Positions 1 through 12,356 of a stretch of DNA of 64,000 bases are shown in pieces; position 1 is the first letter of the stretch, and each line of letters starts with the position of its first letter. Source of the DNA: Aspergillus flavus (Eukaryota > Ascomycota > Eurotiomycetes > Eurotiales > Aspergillaceae); NCBI RefSeq assembly GCF_009017415.1, contig NC_092409.1, forward strand, positions 3,782,001 to 3,846,000, in the 5' to 3' direction. Made by a program: the position numbers and the translations under genes. The notes below the pieces were generated by a model. The model had not been told where the DNA came from and searched no databases. It saw only the letters and a list, made by a program, of their open reading frames with translations.

Positions 1-2
1 GC

Positions 3-80
3 CAGGCCGCCGCTGGTGAGGCTGCCCCCGCTGAGGAGAGCTGGTTCGAGGAGGATGAGGAGGCTCCCGCCGCCCACTAG
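3..80 (+). CDS. C-terminal end of an unidentified protein (5' truncated by window edge)
   Basis: An open frame enters from the left edge and ends at the TAG at 78-80. The 25 visible residues are rich in Ala and Glu and end in a strongly acidic tail with one Trp-Phe pair (ESWFEEDEEAP). Acidic, Ala-rich tails occur in many abundant cytosolic proteins, including some ribosomal proteins, but nothing here identifies the family. The downstream 100-250 bases are AT-rich and fit a 3' UTR. The gene lies almost wholly outside the window. Confidence 0.5.
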   Translation, partial: QAAAGEAAPAEESWFEEDEEAPAAH

Positions 81-3000
81 GTTTATTGTTTCTATGACAA
101 GGTCTGGGAAAATCGGGGCCTAAGGGCAATGGGATGAGAACAGAATATGCTTCCTGTTGTTGAGTCCTGAGTGAACTTTGTAAATTAAACCTACTTGGAG
201 CATATGAATTTTTCCTTTTCTTAATCGACCGGCATTGTCCTATTTTCCGCATTTATCAATATTATCTTTGACGTTCTGTGTCTTTTGTAACCCTTTTTCT
301 AACTTTGTTTTGGATGAGATGAACCGGTGTAAATGTTGGCCTTAGAATACTAGGCCGCCCGTGGGACCGGGGTATTGTTACTTGCAGGTATCCAACTGCA
401 ACTTCAAAAGTTTGACTGATAACGCACTGCGAATCGTCGTGTTGAACACGCAATGGCGACTACGAACAGGAATTGAATCAGGTAGATGCTGATACAGCCT
501 GCAATGATGAACTAATTGCGCAACTCATGAAAAGTCCACCAGCCATAAAGGGCCATACCTGACAGTATAGCACATGACCGTGGATTATAGCTCAGTCAAA
601 CTCGAGCTTCTTGCCTATTAATTCTATATATAAAATTTACCTTTACCATACAGGGGACACAAGCCGAGCACACCGGGGAAACAACGATCGATAACGTGTC
701 CGACGTTCGGAAAGAAAAACAAGATATCGCCATTGAGTTACAAACCTACTTCGTTGAGTGTGGAGCGTCCTGCGTTAGGGACACTTTCTGCCTAGATGGA
801 GAAGGGAGATATGACAGCTCCATATCGCATCACGTCAGACCGCCAGAGTCTCCATTGCCCTTCCCCAGCCTTCTCTGTGCGTCTTTTTTAAGTGTCTGAA
901 TCGATCCGCTGGACAGGTGTATCCGTAACCACTGCCCAGAACACGATAACGGTGACTCGTTAGTCTATCCTCCAAATGGATGGGCTAAGATTGCGTGCAC
1001 ACTGCATAGTCGATCAATGGAAAGTGGGACTAGTTGATATCGAGGCCACACTTCCCTGTCCTTCGACTATCTACGGGGTCCGAGAAAAAGATTTCCGGAG
1101 TAAAGGATGACGGCGCCGCCGAGAGATCGTCAGATTCCCATATGCTGTTGGTCGGACAATGACATAAAGAATGACACTCGTCTGGGAGACATCCGAAGGT
1201 TGCCCAACTGTGATTAGTTGTACAACATTCCAGGAGGAATCCTAAGCGATTTGCCACTAGGCTGTTCAGAATCCTTTTATCCTTCAATAGTTCTTCCTTC
1301 ATTGACTTTAGTGGCTCTGTTTAAGATTTGGCAGCTATACATGAGTAGATTTATGGGAACAAAGTGTACCTAATCTGCTGTTTCTTTTAAGTAAGTATAC
1401 ATGTGCTCATTGTATACTACATGCATGTACAGTCATGTACCTACAAGAATGATAGCTCAGAAAGCCGAAATTTAAGCGACAGAAGAAGATACTCGGTAAG
1501 GCAAAGACGGTGTCCATTACCATAATACTTTTATTAAATTGAATAATGGGGTTGTCACTTCATTAATCTCCTCCCCCCTTTTTTCGTTTACCTTGTGTAT
1601 AACAATGATGCTAAGTGGGATTCGCACCCTGCTAACTCAAGAAAAGGGGGCCTTGACATTTCAAGTGCATACATAATCGGAAAAGAGGCTGTCCTCGTCC
1701 GATTTCTTTGCCTTTCCATTGAAGAGTCGCTTTGTCGTAAAATTCCAAGAGAAGGCTGACGGACCAACTCAATTGTTACCTGCAGGTCTTCGCTGGACGT
1801 GCATGCAAGCGCAAATGGATGGGATATGTCGAATCTCAGTGGTATTGTATTCAGTAACATACCTCAGGTACAGTTCAGTACAGTACAGTATCTACCAGTA
1901 CTACCTACATACCTCTAGCTGCCCAGGCCATACGGGAGATTGAAAGAAACCTGCCAATTATTTTCAAATGATGTTACCGCTGAATTGTTTTCTTAGATAC
2001 TAGCATGAGAGTCAGATCTCATTCATCCACTCATAATCGTGTGTTTTGTTCTGTTAGTGGTATCTATATATATGGATAGTAAGCTGGACTATTCAATGAT
2101 TTACCTCCAGCCTTGCAGATGGGGCTTAGACCATCATCCATGGCACGACTAGTAAACACAATCGTGATGGAAAATTAAACCGAGAGTCAAAGAGCGAAGA
2201 ACAAAGGTCAGAAAGTCAAAAAAACAGGGCAAAAAAGGTTAAAAATAAAGGAAAAAAAGGGCACTGCCAGTTTTAAACGAGATTCAGTCAATAAGATTTG
2301 ATTTGGTTATTAGTGAAACCGTGGGTCGGGTCGCTCAGATTCCGAGTACTGAAAAAATACCCAACCTGGAAGGAGTATGAGAGGACGAGGTTTGTCCTGA
2401 ACGATACCTGTCCGTACATTTCTGTACATACCTACGTGGATGCATACGTACTCGGACATGTATGTATGATGGACAACAGCAACTCAAAATATCAAATATA
2501 AAATCAAATCAACAAGAGAGAGAGATGGACGAAGGAGCGAGATTCTGTGAAAGAGAAGTGTCCAGAGATATTACCTCATATTCGCACGAAACTCGGACCC
2601 TGGATTCGAACGGTACGGGAGGTGGAAACTAAACTAGACAGTAAGTATTAAATGGTTCCATTAGTATTCCAAAAAATCCCCATTAAATCTTTCCCTGCGG
2701 CTCCCTATCTCCTCCGCTCCCCGTCGGTTTGTTTGCCTCCCTTCCTTTCTCTCTCTCTTCTTCTTCTTGACCTTGTCCTTTACCTTTCCAATCAGAAATT
2801 CAAGAAAAAGAAGAGGAGAATCGACAAGCGTGGCCAAACCCTGTCATTCGTTTTCATACCACCCAAAAAAGACCGTAACACCCCTCCCCCAATCAATTCT
2901 CCGCTCTTCTCCAACTCTACTTTCGGAAATTCTACCGTCCGTCGATCAACCGCCCGCGCTCTTCTCCATTCGTTGCAATATCGACTAACGAGGGACCCTA

Positions 3001-3371
3001 GTCGGATATACTGTGAACCCATACTACTCTATAATCTGGATCTCCAGCGAAATTGTCAACTTCAACCCCTTTGCGGAACTTGCGCATCATTTGTTGAACC
3101 TGATCACTTGCAATAGTACTTCTGCCTACTCGCCGACTTGTACATTTACTGCACTGCGATCCTGTTGCGACAACACCGCCATATTCGATGCAATTCATGG
3201 GCGCCCTCTCGTACATGCTCTGATACCCTTCGACGTGGGCCTATAGTATATGGAGGAGCTGGTCTCCCTCGCTAACAGCAATTACGATCCGCTCCCGGTT
3301 GGGGGAGATGTGCATCTTTCCAGGACTCTCCCTTGTCTTGGACCTATAGTCACCATTGGTTACTTTTGACC
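81..3371. other. 3.3-kb intergenic region with long CT-rich leader
   Basis: I see no convincing gene here; the ORFs are short and have no recognisable domain. The region holds a TAC-rich patch at 1861-1910 (including AGTACTACCTAC at 1897-1908), an A-rich stretch at 2215-2260, and from about 2690 to 3330 a pyrimidine-rich segment with several short ORFs. That last part probably belongs to the promoter and 5' leader of the DUF1765 gene starting at 3372. Confidence 0.5.
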
Positions 3372-6300
3372 ATGTCTCCTCTTTCTCTCGAGACACCAAA
3401 CAATCATCGAGATGGTGAACATGTCTTGCTGCCCCACTCCGCCAGTTATAACCACCTTCCCGACCTCGTCGCTTCGGAATCCGCGTCTCCCACTCTCCGG
3501 AGGACTTTCTCAGACCTGACCTACCCGAAGGATTCCACATCCCTGTCCAAGGAGGATGTCGCAGCGGGCAAAGACATCCTAAGGCGAACCTCACTCCGGA
3601 ACAAGGACAAATCGACCATTACGGTCTCTCGATTTAGTGTTTCTACCGAAGATGTGACCGATCCTGCCAGCACGGAGCTCTCCGGAGCTCCCGCGAAAGC
3701 CCCAGAGACGACGAAAGTCCCGGAAACAAGGGCTCCAGAGCCTGTGGCGCGCCCCTCTAAAGCCCGCTCCATGTCCGGAAGATTGGTCAACCTCGCCCGC
3801 AAACCGTGGAAGTCAAGCTCTCCTAGTAGATCTCCCTCTCCGCCCGCTAAGGGCTCGAGGGGGCGGACATTGCGTGCGGAGGAGCAATCCCTGTCAAGCT
3901 CGCCAGCGTCGCAATCCAAGGGTCTCACTCCGCTGGACACAGTAACAGAGTCCGATCCCGCTGTCCCTACGCGCAGGCGAACAATCCTGAACAAACGACC
4001 TCGGCTGCCGATGGTAGCGGTTGTAACACAAAGCCAAGCGGATAGTCCCACGACCCCCAATAGTAACACTCCGTCACCTTTCACGCTAACGGCTAAGAAC
4101 TCGTTGGAAAAGCTTACATCGTCGCTCAATGTGACAACTCCGGTCCTTCCCCCAATGCCCAAGACAGCGGTTGCTTCTGCCGGCATAGACTTCGCGCGCA
4201 AGAAGGATGAACTCTGGGGTGTTTTTCGTGGCCTTGAGGCTGATTTTCAAAAGTGAGTGTTGGTGGGATGCTGGTCAAGTGGAAACTCGCGCAGATCCAG
4301 GCGACTAACTATTTCAGATTTCAATCTAAGTCCAGTGCTTTGAAGGCCAACGTCATCCGCTCTTCACTTCTACCTTTCCTCAATCGTAATCATTCTCACC
4401 CGTCTTTTAAGTCATTGAGGCCGGAAGACCTGGATCGTCGAGTTAATATCCTCAACAAGTGGTGGATAGGATTGTTGGAGATGCTCAATGGGAAACATAA
4501 TCAATCGATATCCGGCACTGACAGGCCGGTGTATCTAGAAGCTGTTGTCGGGATCATGACTCGGCCTGAATGGAGGATCCCCTTTCCATCGCCGCCATCT
4601 GATGGGAATTCACCGAAGCCTCTACAGCATGCTTCAACCTCGATCTCGGAAAGTTCGGAGGGCTCGTCTGGAAGTTCAGATTTTCTCGTCGAATCGATTC
4701 ATCACAACATAAGGAACATTTTCACGCAAAATTTGCTATCTCAAATGGCTTTCGTGGTAGAGCGGATGTCCATGAGACACGCTCCGGCTAGCTTGGTGGC
4801 CTTTTGCGGAAAAGCTTGTGCCTACGCGTTTTTCTTTTGCCCTGGAGTGGCAGACATTCTTGTTCGGCTGTGGAACACGCCGCCTAATATCTTCCGACGG
4901 GTTCTCACCCAGTCGAATGTAGATGGCAGTGGCAATGCGCGCGCATTCACACAGGACCTGGCCCTAAACTTCCCGGCGGCTCTTCGCTCGTTATCCTTCC
5001 ATGGCCACACGCCATTAGTTCGCTATCTCCGCCGAAAGCCCGATGTTCCTTTAAGCACGGCTCAGATTCGGTGGCAGAGCCCTTGGGTTTCACGGTGGGG
5101 TGGCCGTGATAGCGACTTGTTTTTTGTATTTGTTAAATATATACACATCCTGTACGCTGATGCGTTGCCTGCAGAAATCGATAAAGACAAGCGTGTCTTG
5201 GCGCCAGGCTTATTGCCAATACACGCACAACTTCTTGTCGTTCTGGAGGACACACTTTATAAACAGTCAGTCCCCCAGGCGCCTACAAACTCACACACTG
5301 CTGCCGCAATCACATTCGACGATTTCATCGAAGGCGCTGATGCTTCGGTCTCGGCTCTTCCTTTGGGAGCTGCGAATAGCCATCGATCGATGGCCGAAAA
5401 CCGTCTAATCATATTGTTACGCGACTTTCTCTCTGAATCTTCCGTTGAGCCAAACCATGCCCGTCTGTTATATGCCGAGTCTTTTGCTATGGTTATGAAA
5501 ACTGCCGCTGGAAAGACCTCGCTGTTCGATCATAATGCCTGCTTTTTACTTTGTGACTTCGTTGAAGAAGTCATTCCCATAATAACACGATATTCCCAGC
5601 CGGTCAAGTCGGACTTGTTTGACTGGAAATTCTGGCTCGAAGTTTGCGATCGGATGATGCAAAGCCATAACTCTCTCACTGAGGTTCGTGTGTTTTCCTT
5701 TCTCTTCTGTATTTGGAGCACATGGACCGCTTCGGAAGAGAGGAAGGCAGACCTCTGCCTAGGGTTCCTTTTGAAAGAGTCGTTATTTTACCATTACTTC
5801 TGTCACTGGAGTCCTATGGTTCGTGCCTACTTTCATCGTCTTCTTTGTTGGAGATTGGGTAGATTTAACGGAGACCCGTCACCACTCGACTCGTAAGTGT
5901 ATAAGCTCTCAGGAATATAGATGTGAGAAGAGAACAATACTAACTAAACTGCTATAGAACAATCTATGAAGTGCTTGGGAGCCGATTACAAAGTCTTTGG
6001 GAATATTACCTGACATTTCAAGCAAAAGCTGAAAAGGAACTTACGGTACCGCTATCTTCAGCGCCCTGTACGCCAGCACCCGGGCGCAGAATCATCATCA
6101 TCCGGTGTGACAACCATTTCACTCCACCTAGTCTTTTTGTCTCATTCGACCGCGTCATCCCTGCGGCACCCTCCGAGCAAAGCGCAGCCTCTATAAGTGG
6201 CAGCTCCGCAAAAACAGAGTCTACATCTGATACGCAGCCGCCTAAAAAGAGATGGAATCTCTTGAAAGCCATGTTCGGTAGCTCTTCCTCGAAATCCAAT

Positions 6301-6900
6301 GGCGAGGCATCGCCTGCAAGTAGCTCGGAGGAGTCATTAGACATAAATGGGTCTGATAGCGCTGCATCTGCCGACAAACGCATGGATGAGATTTCCCGGT
6401 CAAATAATAGTTCTGGAGAACTCTCCCGACCCAAGACAGCACACCAGCCTTACTCCTTCAAGTTCTCATTGGAGTGGATGGACCGGCCCCAATGGCCCAG
6501 CAAAAACAAGCGCCTCTTCACTCCCTGTCTGCCTGTGGCAGCCCAGCTACACCTGCAGCTTCGTAGATCTGCGGACGCAGACGACGAATCTGAGATAGAT
6601 TCCGAGGAAGAAGCTGGGAGCGATGACGCCCGAGAGGGCTCACCATCAGCCAAGGAGACAGAGACCTCAAAGAACACCAACACCGGCTCGGAATCCGGGA
6701 AGGGTTCCAGTAAACCAGCCCCGGAGCCGGCAATAAGCCACCCACTTGTTGCGAGCAAGTACGTGGGCCGCGCACTTGCCGAATGGGCCCAAATTGTCTC
6801 GGAATGCGACAGTTTCTTCGCCCGGCGACGCGACGAGGGCGTACCCTGCGATCGAATGGTCGAAACCCCAACGCTGGGCGTTGAAAGCTTCAGAAAATGA
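3372..6900 (+). CDS. DUF1765 family protein (UPF0592-like)
   Basis: Three exons, 3372-4252, 4318-5892 and 5958-6900, give 1132 residues. Both introns are 65 nt, start GTGAGT or GTAAGT, and carry a CTAAC-type branch site close to the acceptor. The first ~290 residues are a Ser/Pro/Thr-rich, probably disordered region. The core begins around residue 300 with sequence typical of the DUF1765 family: SSALKANVIRSSLLPFL, then the RPEDLDRRVNILNKWW and GTDRP motifs. The C-terminal ~300 residues again contain acidic, Ser-rich low-complexity stretches. The family includes the fission yeast protein annotated as UPF0592 and has no established biochemical role. I chose the ATG at 3372 (MSPLSLET); an in-frame ATG at 3333 would add 13 residues and cannot be excluded. 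The family call rests on recognition of the motifs, not on a search. Confidence 0.82.
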
Positions 6901-7120
6901 GCCGGTGCAGCAGGGCTGCCGTAATAGCGATGCTGGCAAAGAGATCCGCGCAATATGTAAATATGCCGTGTCTCTGTCTTTCCCGCCGCTGATTCTTTCG
7001 AAAAACGTTTTGCTTTTCCAGGTGCTGTCTTTTTCAACGAGAGCGTGGTGTTCGGCTGTCTGGGTGATGGGAGCTGTTGTATACCAACACTGCCTATGTA
7101 ATATATCTATGAGATATCGG

Positions 7121-7151
<31 letters not shown>

Positions 7152-7865
7152 TGTATATAGTAGCGGGCCCCTTTTAGAATTTATAATCATGGAATAAAAG
7201 AGGAATCATATATCAAAGTTTGAACCTTGTGCCTTATTCCTGTTTAGGCCTCGGTCAAAATCCCTAATAAGATATGTTGGACTAGGGCGCTGTAATAGGT
7301 TGCTGCCCAGCATCTCCTAAGAGGCATTGGTTCTTATATCAGGAACACTTGGATGGTGTTGCGGGCAATTGAACATTTATTGATCCTGGACCCACTACTC
7401 CTATGCTCCGAGTCAGGGAAAAGCCTGACCTTTCGCCAGTAAATAAACACCAGATGGGATAGTTGTACGGTCACCCATCAGACCAGAAAGATACATACAG
7501 TAAGATAATAACAAAGGGAGAAGTTATGCAGGGATGGGTGGATATATAGTGCGGAAAGGAGCAAAATGCCTACCGGACGTACCACTAGACCAAACAAAAG
7601 ACCGTTTGATGAAGGTCAGTAGAGAGATGGCGGATGATACAATGGCTCCTAGAGCTACATTTCTCCACAAAGGCTAACAAACAAGCAAGACAGGAACACA
7701 GGTAGACATATACAGAAGGCGCTGAAACAAGCGGGAGGAGATCTAGGCAGTGTTTAGATGCGATAGAGATTTAGTGGACGTTCGTATCGAATGATGAGGT
7801 AAGGATATCGGAAATTGAGATGTGTTGATAAAACGAAGGTAGAAAGAGTAGGCAAGCTGCAAGGT
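6901..7865. other. Intergenic region between convergent genes
   Basis: No gene is visible. The region contains the 3' UTR of the DUF1765 gene, a 28-nt T run (7125-7152), an AATAAA at 7193-7198 that could serve as a poly(A) signal, and then the 3' flank of the Tre2-like gene transcribed toward it. Confidence 0.6.
7125..7152 (+). repeat. T28 homopolymer tract
   Basis: Twenty-eight consecutive T residues lie about 225 nt downstream of the DUF1765 stop codon. The tract is in the convergent intergenic region, where a poly(dT) run may affect transcript ends or nucleosome occupancy. Its length is likely to vary between isolates and to be error-prone in sequencing. Confidence 0.95.
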
Positions 7866-10589
7866 TCAGCCATGCAGGAGTTTATCACCTGCAGTGCGCA
7901 GGATGTCGGAAACCCGGTCAACCCATTCCTGGGTCAGGGTCCAATTGCGCGAATCGATGCTGTCTCGAATGGCAGGGAAAAATGTCGCATCATATCCGGA
8001 CCATAGCTCAGGCGCGAAAAGGACATGTTTGAACTGCGTACGATTAGGCACCTGGTGATAAATGGTTAGCTTACATCTGTTAATCCAAACTTCAAGTTAA
8101 GAACTCCTTACGCCGCCATCTATCCTATCATCCAACAGATGAGTATCGAAACGAGCCATTCGAGCATTATGATCCATCCGTTGAGCCGCAATCACATTGT
8201 TTTCGAAACCCCCAGTGCCCAACACTGTGTCGTGCCAAACACGGGCCCACTGCTGGAACTGCGCTGCATCATCCTTGACCTTAGCGGCAGCATCATATAA
8301 AGGCTTAAAAGTAACAGTGACCTCACGGTTGCTCTTGCCACTGGAAGCGTCATGGGCAATCGGGACGTTCTGGGACTTGGCATATTTTTCCAGATCGATA
8401 ACGTATGAAGCAATGTGATCGGCATACACTTCCAAATCAAAGGGTAAGACTGGAGTATCAGCAAATTGAAGAATGAGCAATCCCCAGAACTGAGCCAGAA
8501 TTTTGTGATACTGGAAACCGGGGTCTCCGAACCGTACCATCCAGTCCCAGTTCTCATAGCAACTGTGATAGGGATATGGCTCCCCAACAAATCCGAAGTC
8601 CACACTGGAGGTTCCAGCAATATCTTGGAATGCCACATAATCACTTCCGGCGCCGAGGGGACCGAGCTTCTTCTGTTTCTTTTCCCAAATTTCTTTCAGA
8701 GTTTCGTTGGCTACCGGGTCCGATATGCGTCCAAGAATCTGCGTCACAACACGTTCAAAAAGCGGGCATCCCGAAGCTTCAAACTCGTTACCGCTAACGC
8801 CAACATCAACGTTCATGTAAGCATAGGCGTTGTCACGAAGTGCCTCCAATTCCTTCTCCACATGTTCTGTGGACCCAATCAGGTTATATTCTTCTGCATC
8901 CCAGCTGACAAATTCAATAGTGCGGAGCGGACGCCAGCCAAAGGTACGGAGCTCGCCAAAGACTCGCACAACCTCGAGGAAAACAGCGGTGCCACTGCCC
9001 GGGTCCGCGCTTCCCAAACACCATGAATCTCGGTGATTTCCAACAATGATCTTCTTCTCCGGTTGTTCCAAACCGATGATTCTCCCGAGAACGTTGTAAA
9101 TAGGCTGCCTTTCCTCCTCGTCTTGTAAGTTCATGAGGTTGACTTTGGGGGACGTTCCGTCTCCGGTCCACCATTGGTCTACATTGGGAACACCACCGAC
9201 CCATTTGGCAGGCACCTGAGAACCATGGCCCTTGATAACCTGCAAGAGCCTCTGAGCATCGCGCCAGGCGATGGGTAAGCTAGGGATGCTGGTCAATCCT
9301 TGGCTTTCCTCTGGTTTAAGTCTTTTCTTTTCATCCGGTGTGGATGCAAAACCTGGGGAGAGAACATCTCCCACCACCCATGACATCAAGCTTACGCCGC
9401 CTCTCTGGACACCATCTTCCGGCATAAAGCGTCCATCCGGATAGGCTGGTCCTCGAACAAAGCCATCTTCAGAGGGATCAGAGTAGATGATGCATCCCAC
9501 CGCGCCGGCCAGTTCAGCAGCTTTGATCTTCAAAGCTCGATCTGACTCGGACCCGTAATACCTCACGAGTGCTATAGAGCCTTCTACAGTGACTCCTTGA
9601 TCAGCGAGGTACCGGAAGTCTTCCCGAGAACCGTAATTGGCGTAAACAATAGGGCCAGTGACATTTCCTGTTTTGGAATGCCCATGGAACACAGGCGTTT
9701 CCTCGTTCGTTTCTTCGAGTGTAGCCTCCCAGAAGAGATCAGGAGGGTCGACAATAGCGACTCTTCTCCCGTCATCTCTGGGGTAATTCAAGTACACTTG
9801 GAACTCCTCCATTTCAATATCATCCAGGCCTGCGATTTTAAACTCCTGCTTCACCCATTCCGCCAGCGCATAACTTCCTTCGGTACCAGCCATATGAGTA
9901 AAGTTGGTGACTCTCTTCAAATTCTCCGCAATATTCGTTTCATTAACGTGGCCCTGGACGAAATTCTCCACGGATGCCGCACTATAAGACTGGCCCATGA
10001 TAAATCGCGAGTTCATATTGAAAAGATCCGACACGAAGAAGATGTAGACGACCAAAACCACTAAGAATAGCCCAAATAAGCGCAACATGATCATGCATCC
10101 GTGTGTTCTCATGTTTGTACGAGCGCCATTAAGATCAATGGTAAAGCGGAAACTCGGCAGAAATCGGCGTATAGGAAGATGAATGGCAGATAGGGATCGC
10201 GTCAAACTACTGATTCGCTTCGAAAATCGAGAACGTAATAATCGAGAGCGTTGGGACGATTGTTGATCGCCGTCCTCCACGTCCATCTCATGTAATTCCC
10301 GTTGCAACTCTTCAAGTGAGCCCCTTTCCGAGTCGGCGCCCGTGGAGTCGAGACCATCCAGGCTATCTCGGACAGATTCGACCGTAGGAGGCTGGTATCC
10401 ATGAGGCCTGGGCCTGGCACTTTCGCGGGCAGTGACATCGTCGACATTGTGAAGTAGACCTTGCCTCTCGGATTCGTCGTTCGCTTCGGGGCCGAGGTTG
10501 GATCGGGAGGAGCTCGGGCGGGCACCAACGGCTTCTTCGTAGGAGGGAATAGGGAGGGCTTCGTATTCGAACTTACTGTCGTTGCCCAT
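7866..10589 (-). CDS. tre2: Tre2-like M28 (glutamate carboxypeptidase II / transferrin receptor-like) membrane protein
   Basis: Two exons on the minus strand, 10589-8112 and 8051-7866, give 887 residues. The 60-nt intron has GTAAGG at its donor; reading through it would truncate the dimerisation domain. An N-terminal cytosolic region of ~160 residues contains a PSYEEA motif and RSRLLRSRF-like basic stretches. One membrane segment follows at about residues 165-188. The lumenal part has a PA domain, an M28 peptidase domain and a C-terminal transferrin receptor-like dimerisation domain completed by exon 2 (FKHVLFAPELWSGYD). The zinc-site positions of the family appear present: GNHRDSW and ADPGSG (~515-533), WDAEEYNLIGS (~560), NVDVG, and YPYHSCYE. 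Family members in yeast (Tre1/Tre2) act in ubiquitin-dependent sorting of membrane transporters, with the N-terminal PPxY-like motif recruiting Rsp5-type ligase partners. Whether this protein retains peptidase activity is not known. Confidence 0.9.
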
Positions 10590-11711
10590 GGTGGAAGATC
10601 TGGGGCTCCGGGGAGCCGTGCGAGTTGGACCGAGTCACAGATACCGGACTAAGCGGGATCATGATCTGGATGAAAAAGGAGTGATAGCCGCAAACATGCT
10701 CCCAGATCGGAGTGAAGGCAGGAAGGACTGGAAGAAAAAACAGTTTAGGAGAAAGGGAATAAAGAAAAGAAGGGGTAAAGGGACCGTAGAGGGGTAGCGG
10801 TCCGCGAAAAGGAGAGGTCTCTAACAGGTCGATATTTAATTAGTAAATGATAGATAGAGTCGAAGGAAGTCTGAGGCGTCGTCGTTGTCCTTTCCCCAGA
10901 ATGCAGTCGAAAAGCGTGGCGCAGGCGAAACGAGAACTAAGACCCACGCTCGGCACTCCGATCCTAAGCAGGCAGAAGGGTTTTTTTCTTCTTTGCCCTG
11001 AGTCTTTATTGTACCAGACATACATCGTCCGGAATGACCGTGGAGCTTCAGACCCCTTGCAGGCTCCATGGATGCAGATAAGAATCTTTAATCAATTCAA
11101 CTACTTTGAATGAGTGACGAGCGAAGAGCGCGATAGAAAAGCAGATTCACCTGACCATGACCGTTGATCGTTCTAGATTACTATTACCATACCGTACATA
11201 CCGCTATATTTATGCCTCAAGTATATCAGACGCCAACGTTTCTCATTCATTGAATACCCTAATTCTATATCATTTTCGTTCTCCTATTTATATATGACAC
11301 TGGCCTCCTCTAAACATCCAGTATGCCACAAGAAACACATTATACCAGCACTCACAATCGTTGGATGCTAGATTTGGACCCCGAACTTAGGGTTAAAAAA
11401 CTGCCCTAGGAGGGATCGTCCATGGGTGAACTAATGTACGGCATTACGTTGGTACGTCCCATCTAAGTATTCATGAATTTCGATCTCTATATTTTCTGTC
11501 AAAGGACTTGACCCACTGTTAGGTGGGTCGAATCATTTGTACATCCAATGTCCATATCGGTTGTCCAATATATGGCGGGCACTCTTTCCGGTTAAATCTC
11601 AGATTCTCTTCGTATATTTAAATCCTACCCTTCATTTAAAATTGAACAAGACTCGCCTGCTATATCATGTGAACTGTCCAGTTCACATTGCGATATACGT
11701 ATTGTACCATA
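10590..11711. other. 1.1-kb intergenic region between divergent genes
   Basis: It is the upstream region of both the Tre2-like gene (minus) and the GNAT gene (plus). I see no ORF with protein-like composition. It contains purine-rich and AT-rich stretches, and no motif that I can assign. Confidence 0.5.
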
Positions 11712-12356
11712 ATGGCCAATATCAACCCTTTTCGGTCCAGGCGACTAGCTTATCGAGCCGTTGAAGATACACCAGAAGACGATGATTTCATTCACTCCAT
11801 CCAGTCTGACCCCCTATCGTACGCGACTTCAAACTCGACACTGTTGAAACCTCAAACGAAGCGTGATACATTAAATGGCTACAAGAAACATCTCATGGAG
11901 GATGCACTTTTAGCAGTTATCATTTTACTACCAACCCAGAATGTCCATGATCAGCCTGGTACGGCCGGCCCTCCCCAGGAAATCTGGACGTCGATCGGGA
12001 TTATTGCTCTCAAAAAGGATGAGCCGGGTCACGGCCATCATCGCAAAAGTTCTATCAGCATCGATATTGCCAAGCCCTATCAGAATCATGGCTACGGAAG
12101 CGAAGCGATTGAATGGGTGGTAGATTGGGGGTTTCGGAAAGCTGGCTTGCACCGCATCGCAGTTGAAGCTTTCTCTTATAACCCGGGCGCAACGCGCCTC
12201 TATGAGCGCTTGGGATTTCAATTCGAGGGACGCCAAAGAGAGGCTATCTGGTACGATGGAGATTGGCATGATCTGTTAATCTTCGGTATGCTGGACCGAG
12301 AATGGAAAACACAGCAACAGAAGAAGTCGAAGAAAGGGTCGAGTGAACAATTTTGA
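11712..12356 (+). CDS. GNAT family N-acetyltransferase (RimJ/RimL-like)
   Basis: A single exon encodes 214 residues. The sequence has the GNAT fold pattern: beta-4 SSISIDIAKPY followed by the acetyl-CoA binding loop QNHGYGSEAIEW (about residues 120-135), then HRIAVEAFSYNPGATRLYERLGF and a final strand around DGDWHDLLIFGML. This is the arrangement of the Acetyltransf_3 (RimJ/L) subgroup, which acetylates N-termini or small amines. The substrate cannot be predicted. The first ATG of the longer frame (11688) is eight codons upstream; I prefer 11712 (MANINPF) because its ATAATGG context is better. The C-terminus is Lys/Gln/Ser-rich. No intron is needed. Confidence 0.85.
   Translation: MANINPFRSRRLAYRAVEDTPEDDDFIHSIQSDPLSYATSNSTLLKPQTKRDTLNGYKKHLMEDALLAVIILLPTQNVHDQPGTAGPPQEIWTSIGIIALKKDEPGHGHHRKSSISIDIAKPYQNHGYGSEAIEWVVDWGFRKAGLHRIAVEAFSYNPGATRLYERLGFQFEGRQREAIWYDGDWHDLLIFGMLDREWKTQQQKKSKKGSSEQF

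Noticed and set aside
1600..1665. tRNA-like T-arm on the minus strand (GTGCGAATCCC)
   Set aside because: The loop does not match TTCRANY and no cloverleaf can be drawn.
2652..3116. 154-codon frame upstream of the DUF1765 gene
   Set aside because: Low-complexity Leu/Ser/Pro composition, no domain, and it lies in the pyrimidine-rich leader of the next gene.
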